From the NCBI RefSeq assembly GCF_004119495.1, contig NZ_NRQU01000014.1, forward strand, positions 1-64,000: a stretch of 64,000 nt of DNA, read 5' to 3'. The translations under genes were made by a program, and so were the position numbers. A model generated the notes under the pieces. That model saw only the letters and a program-made list of their open reading frames with translations, was not told the DNA's origin and ran no database searches. This DNA is from Flavobacterium sp. YO12. Its GTDB lineage: Bacteria > Bacteroidota > Bacteroidia > Flavobacteriales > Flavobacteriaceae. This document shows positions 7,169 through 16,933 of this stretch, one piece after another (within the stretch, counting starts at the first letter, position 1; each line of letters begins with the position of its first letter).

Positions 7169-10100
7169 TTACTCTCCCAACATCTCCATCAACTCCAAAG
7201 CTCTTTTAGTCGATTTTACATTGTCAAAAGTCAATAAAAGTCGTAAGCCGTTAGGTGTTTGTTTTTCTTTCATCGTACAAAGATTACTGTGGGTTTGCAC
7301 AAACTTTATTACTTTATGAAAACGCTTTGATTGATAATAATCTGATTGTTGATCAGAAACAAAATAGCCAATCATTTTACCTTTTTTCATTACCAATTTT
7401 TCAATTCCTACTGCAGTAGCAATCCATTTGATGCGAATACTATTCATCAATGCATTCGCACGCGGAGGCATTGGACCAAAACGGTCAATTAATTTATTTT
7501 GAAAAACAATTAATTCTTCTTCGTTTTTCACAGAACCCAATTCGTTATACAAACTCAAACGTTCGGTAACATTATTGATATATTCATCAGAAAATAACAA
7601 CTCAAAATCCGTATCGATTTGTAAATCTTTTACATATTCTTTCGTTTCAATATCGTTCTCTTCAGGATATAAATCTTTAAATTCGTTTTCCTTCAATTCT
7701 TCAATGGCTTCGTTCATGATTTTTTGGTACGTGTCAAAACCTATCTCGTTGATGAAACCGCTTTGTTCACCGCCTAATAAATCTCCCGCTCCACGAATTT
7801 CAAGATCTTTCATTGCGATATTAAAACCACTTCCCAATTCGCTGAACTGTTCCAAAGCCTGAATACGTTTTCTAGCGTCTTCGGTCATGGATGAATACGG
7901 CGGACAAATGAAATAACAGAATGCTTTTTTATTGCTTCGACCAACACGGCCGCGCATTTGGTGCAAATCTGATAATCCGAAATTGTTGGCATTATTGATA
8001 AAAATTGTATTGGCATTTGGTACGTCCAATCCACTTTCGATAATTGTAGTTGCAACCAAAACATCAAAATCACCGTTCATGAAACCTAACATCAATTCCT
8101 CGAGTTTAGCACCGTCCATTTGTCCGTGACCAATTCCAACTCTCGCATTTGGAACCAAACGCTGGATCATTCCTGCGACTTCTTTTATATTTTCAATTCT
8201 ATTATTGATGAAGAAAACCTGTCCGTTTCGCTGAATTTCATACGAAATTGCATCACGAATAATTTCTTCATTAAAACCAACTACATTTGTTTCAATAGGA
8301 TATCTATTAGGCGGAGGCGTTGTAATTACCGATAAATCACGCGCTGCCATTAATGAAAACTGAAGCGTTCTCGGAATTGGCGTTGCTGTTAATGTCAACG
8401 TATCAACATTGGCAGCGATGGTTTTGAGTTTGTCTTTTACGTTAACTCCAAACTTTTGTTCCTCATCGACAATCAATAAACCTAAGTCTTTAAAAACGAC
8501 ATTTTTGTTTACTAATTGATGCGTTCCAATAACAATATCAAGTTTCCCTTCGGCTAAATCTTTTAACGTCTGTGTTTTTTGTTTTGCGGTTCTAAATCTA
8601 TTCAAATAGCCAATTGTAACTGGCATATCTTTTAATCGTTCTGTAAAAGTTCTATAATGCTGATAAGCCAAAATAGTGGTCGGAACTAAAACTGCCACTT
8701 GCTTACTGTTATCGACAGCTTTAAAAGCAGCACGAATTGCAACTTCCGTTTTTCCGAAACCAACATCGCCACAAACCAAACGATCCATTGGGCGATCGCT
8801 TTCCATATCGGCTTTTACTTCTGCTGTCGATTTAGTTTGATCTGGAGTATCTTCATAAATAAACGAACTTTCTAATTCGTTTTGCAAATAACTATCCGGT
8901 GCAAACTGAAAACCTTTTTCTAATCTTCGTTTTGCATACAACTGAATTAAATTGAAGGCAATATGCTTAACTCGCGCTTTGGTTTTTTGTTTTAAAACTT
9001 TCCAAGCGTTCGATCCAAGTTTATAGATTTTTGGAGGCGTTCCGTCTTTTCCGTTGTATTTAGAAATTTTATGAAGCGAGTGAATGCTTACGTAAACAAT
9101 ATCATTATCGGCATAAACCAATTTTATGGCTTCCTGCGTTTTACCTTCGACTTGAATTTTCTGCAATCCACCAAACTTTCCAATTCCGTGATCAATATGC
9201 GTAACATAATCGCCAACAGAAAGTGCTGTTAATTCTTTTAGCGTAATATTCTGCTTTTTCGAATAGCCGTTTTTAATGTTGAATTTATGATAACGCTCAA
9301 AAATCTGGTGATCTGTGTAAGCGGTTATTTGATTTTCTTCGTCAATAAAACCTTGATATAAAGGAAGTACAATTGTATTATATTGCTTTCGGATATTCTC
9401 TGAATTGGCTTCATCTAATGATTCAAAAATATCGTGAAAACGTTTTGCCTGTGTTTCGTTTGAACAGAATAAATAATTTTTATACCCGTTAAAATGATTG
9501 TCGCTCAGATTATTCAGCAATAAATCAAATTGTTTGTTGAAAGATGGCTGCGGCTGAAAATGAAATTCGAACTTTTTAGTTGTCTTGAAAATTGGTTTTG
9601 AAGCCAATTCGACAATCGAAAAATCTAAAGCTCGCTTAATAAACGAAGCTTGGTTTAAGAATAGCTTTTCTGGTTCGGCGTGTTTTATTTCTTTGGACAA
9701 TTTCTCAAAAGCTTCTTCTGCTCTTGCAAATTGTTTGTCTAACTGACTAAAAAGTCCGTCTGTATTTTGAATGAAAAGAACTGTTTTTTCGGCAATATAA
9801 TCCAAGAAACTTTCGCGATTTTCCTGAAAAATCTTGTTTTCGACATTCGGGATAATAGTGATTTTTTTATGCGTTTCTACAGACAATTGGGTTTCAACAT
9901 CAAAACTTCTGATACTGTCTACTTCGTTTCCAAAAAACTCTATTCTGTACGGATGATCGTTTGAGAAAGAGAAGACATCTACAATTCCTCCACGAACCGA
10001 AAATTCTCCGGGTTCTGTAATAAAATCGACTCTTTTAAATTCGTATTCAAACAAAACTTCATTGATGAAATCAATTGAAATTTTATCATTTAAAGCTACT

Positions 10101-10534
10101 TTTAAAGTGTTTTTATCAAGTTCTCTTCTCGTAACCACTTTTTCAAAAAGTGCTTCTGGATACGTAACAATTACAGCTGGTTTTTTTCGAGAATTGATTC
10201 GGTTTAAAACCTCAGCACGAAGTAAAACATTCGCATTATCTGTTTCCTCAATATGGTACGGACGACGAAATGAAGCGGGATAAAATAAAACATCTTGCTC
10301 GCCAATCATCTGCTCTAAATCATTCAAATAATAAGCAGCTTCTTCTTTGTTGTCTAAAACAATCAAAAAAGGCAATTCTGTTTTCTTAAAGACAGAGCGA
10401 ACTATAAATGAAACCGCAGATCCTAACAATCCGCTAAGATTCATTTTTACCTGATTTCCCTCCAGTAAACTTGTGGCAATCTGCTGTGCTTTTGGCAAAT
10501 TGTCATAGGTAGTATATAAAGCGTTTTTACTCAA
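7169..10534 (-). CDS. mfd: Transcription-repair coupling factor Mfd
   Basis: 1121 residues, the usual Mfd length. It releases RNA polymerase stalled at DNA lesions and recruits UvrA. N-terminal UvrB-like domains are followed by the RNA-polymerase-interacting CarD-like domain at about 440 (LSVGDYVTHIDHGIGKFGGL). The translocase core has Walker A GDVGFGKTE (about 587), the DEEQ box LLIVDEEQKFG (about 690), TATPIPRTL, and the C-terminal motifs QMRGRVGRS and IRGAGDLLGGEQSG. The C-terminal TRCF domain is complete. The start overlaps the stop of the upstream lipoprotein gene by 8 bases, so the two are probably translationally coupled. Confidence 0.97.
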   Translation of the reverse strand: MSKNALYTTYDNLPKAQQIATSLLEGNQVKMNLSGLLGSAVSFIVRSVFKKTELPFLIVLDNKEEAAYYLNDLEQMIGEQDVLFYPASFRRPYHIEETDNANVLLRAEVLNRINSRKKPAVIVTYPEALFEKVVTRRELDKNTLKVALNDKISIDFINEVLFEYEFKRVDFITEPGEFSVRGGIVDVFSFSNDHPYRIEFFGNEVDSIRSFDVETQLSVETHKKITIIPNVENKIFQENRESFLDYIAEKTVLFIQNTDGLFSQLDKQFARAEEAFEKLSKEIKHAEPEKLFLNQASFIKRALDFSIVELASKPIFKTTKKFEFHFQPQPSFNKQFDLLLNNLSDNHFNGYKNYLFCSNETQAKRFHDIFESLDEANSENIRKQYNTIVLPLYQGFIDEENQITAYTDHQIFERYHKFNIKNGYSKKQNITLKELTALSVGDYVTHIDHGIGKFGGLQKIQVEGKTQEAIKLVYADNDIVYVSIHSLHKISKYNGKDGTPPKIYKLGSNAWKVLKQKTKARVKHIAFNLIQLYAKRRLEKGFQFAPDSYLQNELESSFIYEDTPDQTKSTAEVKADMESDRPMDRLVCGDVGFGKTEVAIRAAFKAVDNSKQVAVLVPTTILAYQHYRTFTERLKDMPVTIGYLNRFRTAKQKTQTLKDLAEGKLDIVIGTHQLVNKNVVFKDLGLLIVDEEQKFGVNVKDKLKTIAANVDTLTLTATPIPRTLQFSLMAARDLSVITTPPPNRYPIETNVVGFNEEIIRDAISYEIQRNGQVFFINNRIENIKEVAGMIQRLVPNARVGIGHGQMDGAKLEELMLGFMNGDFDVLVATTIIESGLDVPNANTIFINNANNFGLSDLHQMRGRVGRSNKKAFCYFICPPYSSMTEDARKRIQALEQFSELGSGFNIAMKDLEIRGAGDLLGGEQSGFINEIGFDTYQKIMNEAIEELKENEFKDLYPEENDIETKEYVKDLQIDTDFELLFSDEYINNVTERLSLYNELGSVKNEEELIVFQNKLIDRFGPMPPRANALMNSIRIKWIATAVGIEKLVMKKGKMIGYFVSDQQSDYYQSKRFHKVIKFVQTHSNLCTMKEKQTPNGLRLLLTFDNVKSTKRALELMEMLGE

Positions 10535-11153
10535 CTTTTGGTGCGTTTTGATCTATGTTTTGTATTGGTGACAGAGGTGCGCTTGAACTTGGAATGGCAC
10601 GCGTCGTATCTAACATTTTTAAAAAATCCTCTTCTCCTTCTTCTTTTGGAATTTTATTTTTCTCAACAATTTTATCCATTTGTCTTTCTAAAGAAACTAA
10701 TTCTTTATTAATTTCTCCAATTAAAAAAGCGACTTTATCATCTGGTATTTTACTCAAATGAATAAACAAATCCAACATTCTAACTTTTGTAATTAAAATT
10801 GAGATTCGGCTTCTTATTTGAGGCAGATTAAATTCAGCAGGAATATTATTGTTTAAAGCCATTGCTTTTTTTGAAATGGCAGTAGATTTTTTCTGAAATG
10901 CACCAATAGTTTTTCTTGGCTTATCTCCGATCTCTTTCATAAAATCACGCCATTCTGTCCAGGCTCTTACATTTTGTTCCGAAATTTCATTGATTGGCTC
11001 ATCAATAAAAATCCATGCTTTATTGATGTTATTAAAAATTTTTTCATTCTTTTTAGCTTCTTTTGCATTTTCAGCTTGACGCTTTTCGTCTTGGTTTTGG
11101 CAAGATTGAAGCACTAAAATCAAAAGCAGAAATACTGCTATTTTATATTTCAT
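10527..11153 (-). CDS. Putative lipoprotein upstream of mfd
   Basis: 208 residues. The lipoprotein signal MKYKIAVFLLLILVLQSC has Cys 18 as the lipid attachment site. The rest is charged and predicted helical, with no domain I recognise. The 3' end overlaps mfd by 8 bases, so mfd is read from this gene's transcript. A -7 box (TAACTTTG, 11173-11180) lies 20 bp before the ATG. Pairing a surface lipoprotein with mfd is probably only genomic convenience. The function is unknown. Confidence 0.75.
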   Translation of the reverse strand: MKYKIAVFLLLILVLQSCQNQDEKRQAENAKEAKKNEKIFNNINKAWIFIDEPINEISEQNVRAWTEWRDFMKEIGDKPRKTIGAFQKKSTAISKKAMALNNNIPAEFNLPQIRSRISILITKVRMLDLFIHLSKIPDDKVAFLIGEINKELVSLERQMDKIVEKNKIPKEEGEEDFLKMLDTTRAIPSSSAPLSPIQNIDQNAPKVE

Positions 11154-11172
11154 TTCATAAAATGTTAGATCG

Positions 11173-11180
11173 CAAAGTTA
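11173..11180 (-). promoter_or_regulatory. -7 promoter box TAACTTTG
   Basis: A TAnnTTTG match on the minus strand just before the lipoprotein-mfd unit. It is probably the promoter for both genes. Confidence 0.5.
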
Positions 11181-11431
11181 CAAAGTAAATTTACAATTAC
11201 GAATTCTGATTTTTGCTAAAGATTCTATAAATCAAGGTTATTTTTTTATCATCGATTTTAAGTGATAAACTCATTTTCTACAGGATTTATTATCCCAAAA
11301 AAGCCTTTAAAAAAACACTCAAAAAGCACAAAGACACATTTCTTAAACAGAGAATTATCCAACAAACAAACTTTTTTGTTATTGAATTTATAAATTATGA
11401 TTCTAAAAAACGTACGTAATTACGAAAACGT
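11181..11431. other. Intergenic region between divergent genes
   Basis: Most of the 311-bp gap (11154-11464) between the lipoprotein-mfd unit and tdh. Apart from the two -7 boxes at its edges and a short CGTACG palindrome near 11411, nothing coding or structured was seen. It is very AT-rich. Confidence 0.5.
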
Positions 11432-11439
11432 TATATTTG
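11432..11439 (+). promoter_or_regulatory. -7 promoter box TATATTTG
   Basis: A TAnnTTTG match 25 bp before the threonine dehydrogenase ATG. Confidence 0.5.
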
Positions 11440-11464
11440 TGTCTCTAAAAAAAACCATCTAAAA

Positions 11465-12403
11465 ATGAATCCAAAAATATTAATCATTGGCGCTTGCGGT
11501 CAAATTGGGACTGAGCTGACTCAAAAATTGCGCAAACTTTACGGAACCGAAAATGTAATCGCTTCTGATATTCGAAAATTAAATACGGATGTTGTTAATT
11601 CAGGTCCTTTTGAAGTAGTCAATGCTTTAGATTTTAATCAAATTGAACATCTTGTTGAAGTTCATAAAATCACTGATGTTTATTTGATGGCTGCGCTTTT
11701 ATCTGCAACTGCCGAAAAAAATCCAGCATTTGCATGGGATTTGAATATGAATTCTCTTTTTCATGTTTTGAATTTAGCGAAAGCAAAAAAGATTCAGAAG
11801 ATTTTCTGGCCTTCGAGTATCGCTGTTTTTGGCCCTACAACTCCAAAAGAAAATACTCCTCAATATACCGTAATGGAACCTTCGACGGTTTACGGAATTA
11901 GTAAACAGGCTGGTGAAAGATGGTGTGAATATTACCATAATATTTACGGCGTTGATGTTCGCAGTATACGTTATCCTGGTTTAATCAGCTGGTCTACTCC
12001 TCCGGGCGGCGGAACTACTGATTATGCTGTTGATATTTTCTATAAGGCTATTGCCGATAAAAAATACGAATGCTTTTTATCATCAGAAACTAAAATGCCA
12101 ATGATGTACATGGATGACGCTATCGATGCTACTATCAACATTATGAAAGCGCCTGTTGAAGAAATAAAAATACATTCGTCATACAATTTAGCAGCTATGA
12201 GTTTTACTCCAACTGAAATTGCGGCTGAAATTAAAAAGCATATTCCTGATTTTGAAATCACTTACAATCCTGACTTCCGTCAAAAAATTGCGGACAGCTG
12301 GCCGGCAAGTATTGACGACAGTTCTGCAAGAGAAGATTGGAACTGGAAACATACTTTTGATCTTGAATCAATGACAAAAGATATGATTGAGCATTTGAGT
12401 TAA
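11465..12403 (+). CDS. tdh: L-threonine 3-dehydrogenase, SDR (epimerase-like) type
   Basis: 312 residues. It oxidises L-threonine with NAD to 2-amino-3-ketobutyrate. The extended SDR fold is shown by the dinucleotide motif GACGQIG (residues 8-14), the catalytic YGISK (Tyr about 142, Lys about 146) and the substrate region RYPGLISWSTPPGGGTTDYA. That signature belongs to the short-chain threonine dehydrogenases described from Flavobacterium frigidimaris and relatives, and separates it from UDP-sugar epimerases. No kbl ligase gene is adjacent. A weak hairpin (12397-12420) overlaps the stop codon. Confidence 0.88.
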   Translation: MNPKILIIGACGQIGTELTQKLRKLYGTENVIASDIRKLNTDVVNSGPFEVVNALDFNQIEHLVEVHKITDVYLMAALLSATAEKNPAFAWDLNMNSLFHVLNLAKAKKIQKIFWPSSIAVFGPTTPKENTPQYTVMEPSTVYGISKQAGERWCEYYHNIYGVDVRSIRYPGLISWSTPPGGGTTDYAVDIFYKAIADKKYECFLSSETKMPMMYMDDAIDATINIMKAPVEEIKIHSSYNLAAMSFTPTEIAAEIKKHIPDFEITYNPDFRQKIADSWPASIDDSSAREDWNWKHTFDLESMTKDMIEHLS

Positions 12404-12448
12404 AAAAGACTTTTTAACTCCTAATATTAGTTGTGCTGATTTTGCAGA

Positions 12449-13156
12449 TTACGACCAAAAATAAATCTGCAAAACAGCCAATAAAATGCTCTTATTTCTG
12501 CTAAAACAAATCGTTTTTCGATTTAGTCTCTTTAAATGAGTGCGCAATGAAAGATTTCTACGTTCGATAGCATTAGTACCAAACCTAGTTGTTTTATGAA
12601 TTGATTTTTCAATAAGATATTGATATTGTTTTAATTTATCTGTAAAAATCATTTTTGGATTTGACAATTTAACTGTATCTAAAACAACATTCAAAGTACG
12701 ATTGCTTCTATTTCCTATATTTAGACTAACAACTTTTCCTGTTTCTCTCTCCAAAGCATAAACAATCCAGATTAATTTATTTTTTCGCTTTATAAAAGTT
12801 CGCAATTCATCTACTTCATAAATCTTTCCCAAACTTATACTTGGCTTTTTTATATTTCTCGCAATCAAAATTATGCGTTTAAGCAATGTTGTTGTCGAAA
12901 TCTTTAAAACCCTTGCAGTACTTCTAATTCCTAATCCTTCTTTAATAAAAATAACAATATAATTGTCAATGTAATTCTGATAAGCATTATATGTGTAATT
13001 ATGTATAAATCTTTTATGGCAATTTTTACAAAAATACTGTTGCTTTTTATTTTTAGTTGTCCCATTTTTTATGACTTTATTTTCTTTACAATGAGGACAT
13101 AAATTTTGATCACTAACTTTGAAACACGAAGTATAACTTTCCATCATTTTATACAT
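12449..13156 (-). CDS. IS1-family transposase, single ORF
   Basis: 235 residues. An N-terminal zinc-binding motif, CPHCKENKVIKNG with a paired CKNC, is followed by an HTH (GIRSTARVLKISTTTL). The DDE-type core has YEVDELRTFI, MIFTDKLKQYQYL and IERRNLSLRTHLKRLNRK, each lining up with the corresponding InsB segments of IS1. It is one uninterrupted frame, without the programmed frameshift of classical IS1. It looks intact. Terminal inverted repeats and target duplication could not be confirmed: GGTAATGTTTCAAAGTTAGTG on the minus strand ending at 13287 is an IS1-like candidate end, and 12429 a possible other end. Confidence 0.88.
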   Translation of the reverse strand: MYKMMESYTSCFKVSDQNLCPHCKENKVIKNGTTKNKKQQYFCKNCHKRFIHNYTYNAYQNYIDNYIVIFIKEGLGIRSTARVLKISTTTLLKRIILIARNIKKPSISLGKIYEVDELRTFIKRKNKLIWIVYALERETGKVVSLNIGNRSNRTLNVVLDTVKLSNPKMIFTDKLKQYQYLIEKSIHKTTRFGTNAIERRNLSLRTHLKRLNRKTICFSRNKSILLAVLQIYFWS

Positions 13157-13174
13157 TTTAAACCTTTTTAAAAC

Positions 13175-13208
13175 TAACAGAGTAGAACAATGTTGTTCTA
13201 CTCTGTTA
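13175..13208. repeat. Perfect 34-bp palindrome upstream of the transposase
   Basis: Two perfect 16-bp arms (13175-13190 TAACAGAGTAGAACAA and its complement at 13193-13208) are separated by only 2 bases. It lies 19 bp before the transposase start codon. It could be a binding site or a hairpin protecting the element from outside transcription. Confidence 0.8.
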
Positions 13209-13298
13209 TTATTTCATCTCATCCAAACTAACGTTTTCATTATTTATATTGCCTAGAAAACTTCATCACTAACTTTGAAACATTACCGGTTAAGCAAA

Positions 13299-13336
13299 AA
13301 AAATCCAAAGCCAGAAACCAGCTTTGGATTTTTTTA
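13299..13336. terminator. Bidirectional terminator
   Basis: AAATCCAAAGC pairs with GCTTTGGATTT and is flanked by A and T runs. It is positioned to end the M1 peptidase transcript on the minus strand. Confidence 0.8.
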
Positions 13337-13355
13337 TTTGTAAATTTTTGAATCT

Positions 13356-15236
13356 TTACTTCACTTCAAAAACATTATTTGTCTGTTTCACATCAGCCAT
13401 TAATCCGCTTGGATCAATAGTGATTTTTTTGATTGCGGTTTTGTTTTTGTCAATTGTAAAACTATAGTTTTGCTGTGCCCAAGCCCAGTCTTCTAAAACT
13501 GTTCTTTTTTCGTTTGGATTTGGATTTGGTTTGATAAAATTCATCATTCTCAACGGAATGTAGAAATTCTCAGAAGTTCCATCAGTATATTCTACTTTCA
13601 AATCAATTGGCATTGGCATTCTTCCTATTCTTTCTAATGAAACTGTTGTTTTACCTGCATTATCTGCAACGTCTTTAATTCCGTAATCAATTGTATTCGT
13701 TGTTTGTGCCCAATCTATTAAATACCAGTCTAACTCAGCTCCAGAAACTCTTTCAGCTGTTCTTTTAATATCATTTGGAGTTGGGTGCTTGAATTTGAAA
13801 TCGTTGAAATATCTTTTTAAAGTTTCATCAACATTATCTTTCCCTATTACATATTCTAACTGCGATAAAAAGATACTTCCCTTTACATAAGATGAAATGC
13901 TGTAAGGTCTGTTTTCGTCATAACGATCTCCGTGAGTTGTCTGCGATTGTTCTTTTCCAGAATTTACTAAACTGTAATACGCTTTGTAATTTCCTACAAA
14001 AGGATTTACTTCTTTTTTATCTCCTTTTAATTCGTTCAAAGCACTGTCTTCAATGTAAGTTGTAAAACCCTCGTCCATCCAAGGATGTTTTGACTCATTT
14101 GAAGCTAAAATATGTTGAAACCATGAATGTCCTAATTCGTGAGTTGCTGTTCCTAAAATTCCTTCAAGAGTTCCATTTCCAAGCATTAAAGTACACATTG
14201 CATACTCCATTCCGCCATCGCCGCCTTGAATAAACGAGTATTGTTTGTACGGATATTGTCCAACTCTATGATTGTAATAATCCATAACTTTTACCATTAA
14301 TGGCTCTAGCTGTTTCCAGTTTGCAACTGTTTTTGGATTATTTTTGTAAAAGAAATGCAAATCGACATCGTTTGGTCCTTTTACAATATCATGAGTATAT
14401 TCTTTATCAGCAGCCCATGTAAAATCGTGAACATTTGGTGCGATAAAATGCCATGTTAATGTTTTTGTTTTTTTAGGATAAACAACTGTTACGCCAGCAT
14501 CTTCGTAACCGTGACCAATTGTATTTTTGTCTTGCAAATATCCTGAAGCTCCAAGAGTATATTCTTTGTCGATTGTAATTTTAACATCAAAATTACCCCA
14601 AACTCCGTGAAATTCTCTCGCTATGTATGGATCTGCGTGCCATCCTTCGAAATCAAATTCGGCTAATTTTGGGTACCATTGTGACATTGAAAGTTCAACT
14701 CCTTCAGAATTATTTCTTCCTGCACGACGAACCTGCACCGGAACTTGTCCTTCAAAATCTAAAGTAAAAGTAGTTTTAGAATTTGGCAAAATTGGTTTAG
14801 GCAAAGTCACTTCCATAATAGTTCCTGAAACTCTTGTTTGCGCAGCAACACCATCTTGTTTGAAATTTGCGATTTTTAAATACCCTATTTCATTTGGTTT
14901 TAAAGTTTCAATACGGCTTTGTTTTACTTCTTTTCCATCAGCTCCTTTTACTTTGTTTACCATTCTTCCGTCTGGATCTTTGATAAAATGCAAACGAGCA
15001 TCCATCTCACTTCCTGGTTGAAAAGCATTTAAAAATAAATGATAAAATACCTTTTTTAAGGTATCTGATGAATTATTGGTATAAACCAATTCTTGTTTTC
15101 CTTTGTATTGGTAGTTTTTAACATCCATCGCAACCTCCATTTTATAATCGGCGTGTTGCTGCCAATATGAAGTGTTTTGTGCAAAAGCTGGACTTAAACC
15201 TAGGCTCAGAAAGGAAAGTAAAATAATTTTTCGCAT
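13356..15236 (-). CDS. Secreted M1-family zinc metallopeptidase
   Basis: 626 residues with a signal peptide (cleavage near SPAFAQ, residue 20). The gluzincin signature HELGHSWFQ (about 367) is followed 17 residues later by the third ligand in MDEGFTTYIE, and the exopeptidase-type motif GGMEYAM lies upstream (about 340). M1 enzymes trim N-terminal residues from peptides. Here it probably acts in the periplasm or outside the cell. It lies 62 bp downstream of the S8 protease gene on the same strand, so the two may form a peptide-degradation unit. Confidence 0.92.
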   Translation of the reverse strand: MRKIILLSFLSLGLSPAFAQNTSYWQQHADYKMEVAMDVKNYQYKGKQELVYTNNSSDTLKKVFYHLFLNAFQPGSEMDARLHFIKDPDGRMVNKVKGADGKEVKQSRIETLKPNEIGYLKIANFKQDGVAAQTRVSGTIMEVTLPKPILPNSKTTFTLDFEGQVPVQVRRAGRNNSEGVELSMSQWYPKLAEFDFEGWHADPYIAREFHGVWGNFDVKITIDKEYTLGASGYLQDKNTIGHGYEDAGVTVVYPKKTKTLTWHFIAPNVHDFTWAADKEYTHDIVKGPNDVDLHFFYKNNPKTVANWKQLEPLMVKVMDYYNHRVGQYPYKQYSFIQGGDGGMEYAMCTLMLGNGTLEGILGTATHELGHSWFQHILASNESKHPWMDEGFTTYIEDSALNELKGDKKEVNPFVGNYKAYYSLVNSGKEQSQTTHGDRYDENRPYSISSYVKGSIFLSQLEYVIGKDNVDETLKRYFNDFKFKHPTPNDIKRTAERVSGAELDWYLIDWAQTTNTIDYGIKDVADNAGKTTVSLERIGRMPMPIDLKVEYTDGTSENFYIPLRMMNFIKPNPNPNEKRTVLEDWAWAQQNYSFTIDKNKTAIKKITIDPSGLMADVKQTNNVFEVK

Positions 15237-15298
15237 GATAATTACAATAAAAATGGAAGAGCTGCCGTTCTTCCATTGGATTAGGTTTTATTTATTTT

Positions 15299-16933
15299 TT
15301 ATTTCTTCGACATCTTTTCAGCCATCAATAAAGCATTATAGGCGTTTACCATTTTAGCCGTTTTTGATGATTCTACAGAAGAAACCGCTACAGGTTTTTC
15401 ATCTGGATTTGGATTTTCACCTAAAATAATCTTTGAAGGAAGTGCAACTCCAGAGTCCATTAAAATATGTTTTACCTGAGATGCTTTTAGTTTTGGATAA
15501 TACGAACGAATTAATGCCGCAACTCCTGCTGCATTTGGAGCCGCCATTGAAGTTCCTTGTAAATATTTGTATTTATTGTTTGGAACTGTTGCGTAAATTT
15601 CTTCACCCGGAGCAAAAACGTCAACGTTTATTTTTCCGAAATTTGAAAATGGTGCAACAACAGTTTCTCCGTATTCTTTATTAATTGCTCCAATTGTTAT
15701 TACGTTGTCTGCAAACTCTTTAATGTTATCTTGAGAATCGTTTGGATAATTGATGTTTTTGTTTTCATCGATATTGTAACCGTCGTTACCTGCCGCATGA
15801 ACGATTAAAACGTCTTTTTTTGCTGCGTACTTAATAGCATCGTAAACCCAATTTTTATGCGGAGAGAAGCTTTTACCAAAACTTCCGTTAATTATTTTTG
15901 CACCATTATCAACAGCATAACGAATTGCTAAAGCAATATCTTTATCGTACTCATCTCCATCAGGAACGGCTCTTACTGTTAAGATTTCAACATTTGCAGC
16001 GACACCGTCTCCGCCTAAATTATTACCACGAACTTGTGCAACGATTCCCGCTACGTGAGTTCCGTGTAATGCTTTTTCTTTGTCTGGACCAAAAACAATG
16101 TTATTTCCGTAATACTTGTTTTTGATATCTTCAGGATTATCACCTACGATTTTTCTTCCATCATAATCTTTATTCAAATTATAATTTAATTGATCGTAAA
16201 CTTGCTCTTTATATTCTCCAAAATCAGCTTCTGGATCAAATGTTGGACCTGCATTTGTAAATATTTGCGTCATGACCCTTTTACTTTTCAAAACATCTGG
16301 ATTTGCTGAAGTAATTGTACTTAGATCCTCTATTTTATATGTTGTTTTGTTAAGTTCTTTTTGAATTGTATTATGAAAGCCTAACAACATGTCTACTTGT
16401 TCTTTGTCTTTTAAAGCTTTTTCATATTTCTCCGTATACTGTGCTAAAGCTTCTTTGTATTGAGCAGAACCATCATCGCCTTTTTTAACGATACGTGTCA
16501 TTTCAAGATTTTCATGAACAGCGTTTCCAAGGAAATTCCATCCGTGAACGTCGTCGATAAAACCGTTTTTATCATCGTCGATTCCGTTTCCTGGAATTTC
16601 TTTAGTGTTTGTCCAGATCATTCCTTGCAAATCTTCGTGTTCAATATCAACACCAGAATCTACAATTCCTACAATAACTTTTTGACCTTTTTTTCCTTGT
16701 AATAGTTCAGCGTAAGCCTTATCAACACTCATACCCGGAATAGAATCTTTGATTAAATCAAGATGACTCCATCTTTTTAGTTCGTTCTCGCTGACTGGTG
16801 CTTTTTTAACAACTGTTAATGGCGCTTTAATGAATTCTTTTGAAGTTGAAACTTGCGCTTGCAAAGTAGCACTACAGCCTGCTAAAACAAGTAATGCAAA
16901 AGCAGATAATTTAAGAGGTTTTATATGACTCAT
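15299..16933 (-). CDS. Secreted S8-family (subtilisin-like) serine peptidase
   Basis: 544 residues. The N-terminal signal ends around LAGCSATLQAQ and contains a possible lipobox cysteine, so it may be lipid-anchored. The catalytic triad is visible: Asp in VGIVDSGVDIEHEDL (about 92), His in LHGTHVAGIVAQ (about 293) and Ser in QGTSMAAPNAAGVAAL (about 465). A roughly 130-residue charged insert separates Asp and His, as in the Bacteroidota-type subtilases. No type IX sorting domain is present. The downstream M1 peptidase gene suggests co-expression. Confidence 0.92.
   Translation of the reverse strand: MSHIKPLKLSAFALLVLAGCSATLQAQVSTSKEFIKAPLTVVKKAPVSENELKRWSHLDLIKDSIPGMSVDKAYAELLQGKKGQKVIVGIVDSGVDIEHEDLQGMIWTNTKEIPGNGIDDDKNGFIDDVHGWNFLGNAVHENLEMTRIVKKGDDGSAQYKEALAQYTEKYEKALKDKEQVDMLLGFHNTIQKELNKTTYKIEDLSTITSANPDVLKSKRVMTQIFTNAGPTFDPEADFGEYKEQVYDQLNYNLNKDYDGRKIVGDNPEDIKNKYYGNNIVFGPDKEKALHGTHVAGIVAQVRGNNLGGDGVAANVEILTVRAVPDGDEYDKDIALAIRYAVDNGAKIINGSFGKSFSPHKNWVYDAIKYAAKKDVLIVHAAGNDGYNIDENKNINYPNDSQDNIKEFADNVITIGAINKEYGETVVAPFSNFGKINVDVFAPGEEIYATVPNNKYKYLQGTSMAAPNAAGVAALIRSYYPKLKASQVKHILMDSGVALPSKIILGENPNPDEKPVAVSSVESSKTAKMVNAYNALLMAEKMSKK

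Larger units (their letters stand above)
12429..13287 (-). mobile_element. IS1-family insertion sequence, approximate limits
   Basis: Limits are tentative. The transposase-proximal end is taken as the minus-strand GGTAATGTTTC motif (13277-13287). The far end is AGTTGTGCTG at 12429, which resembles the start of the IS1 left repeat. No target-site duplication was seen. The element sits between converging tdh and M1 peptidase genes and disrupts neither. Confidence 0.45.

Noticed and set aside
7575..10283. Several plus-strand open frames opposite mfd
   Set aside because: They are antisense shadows of a fully conserved Mfd protein and show no family features or ribosome sites.
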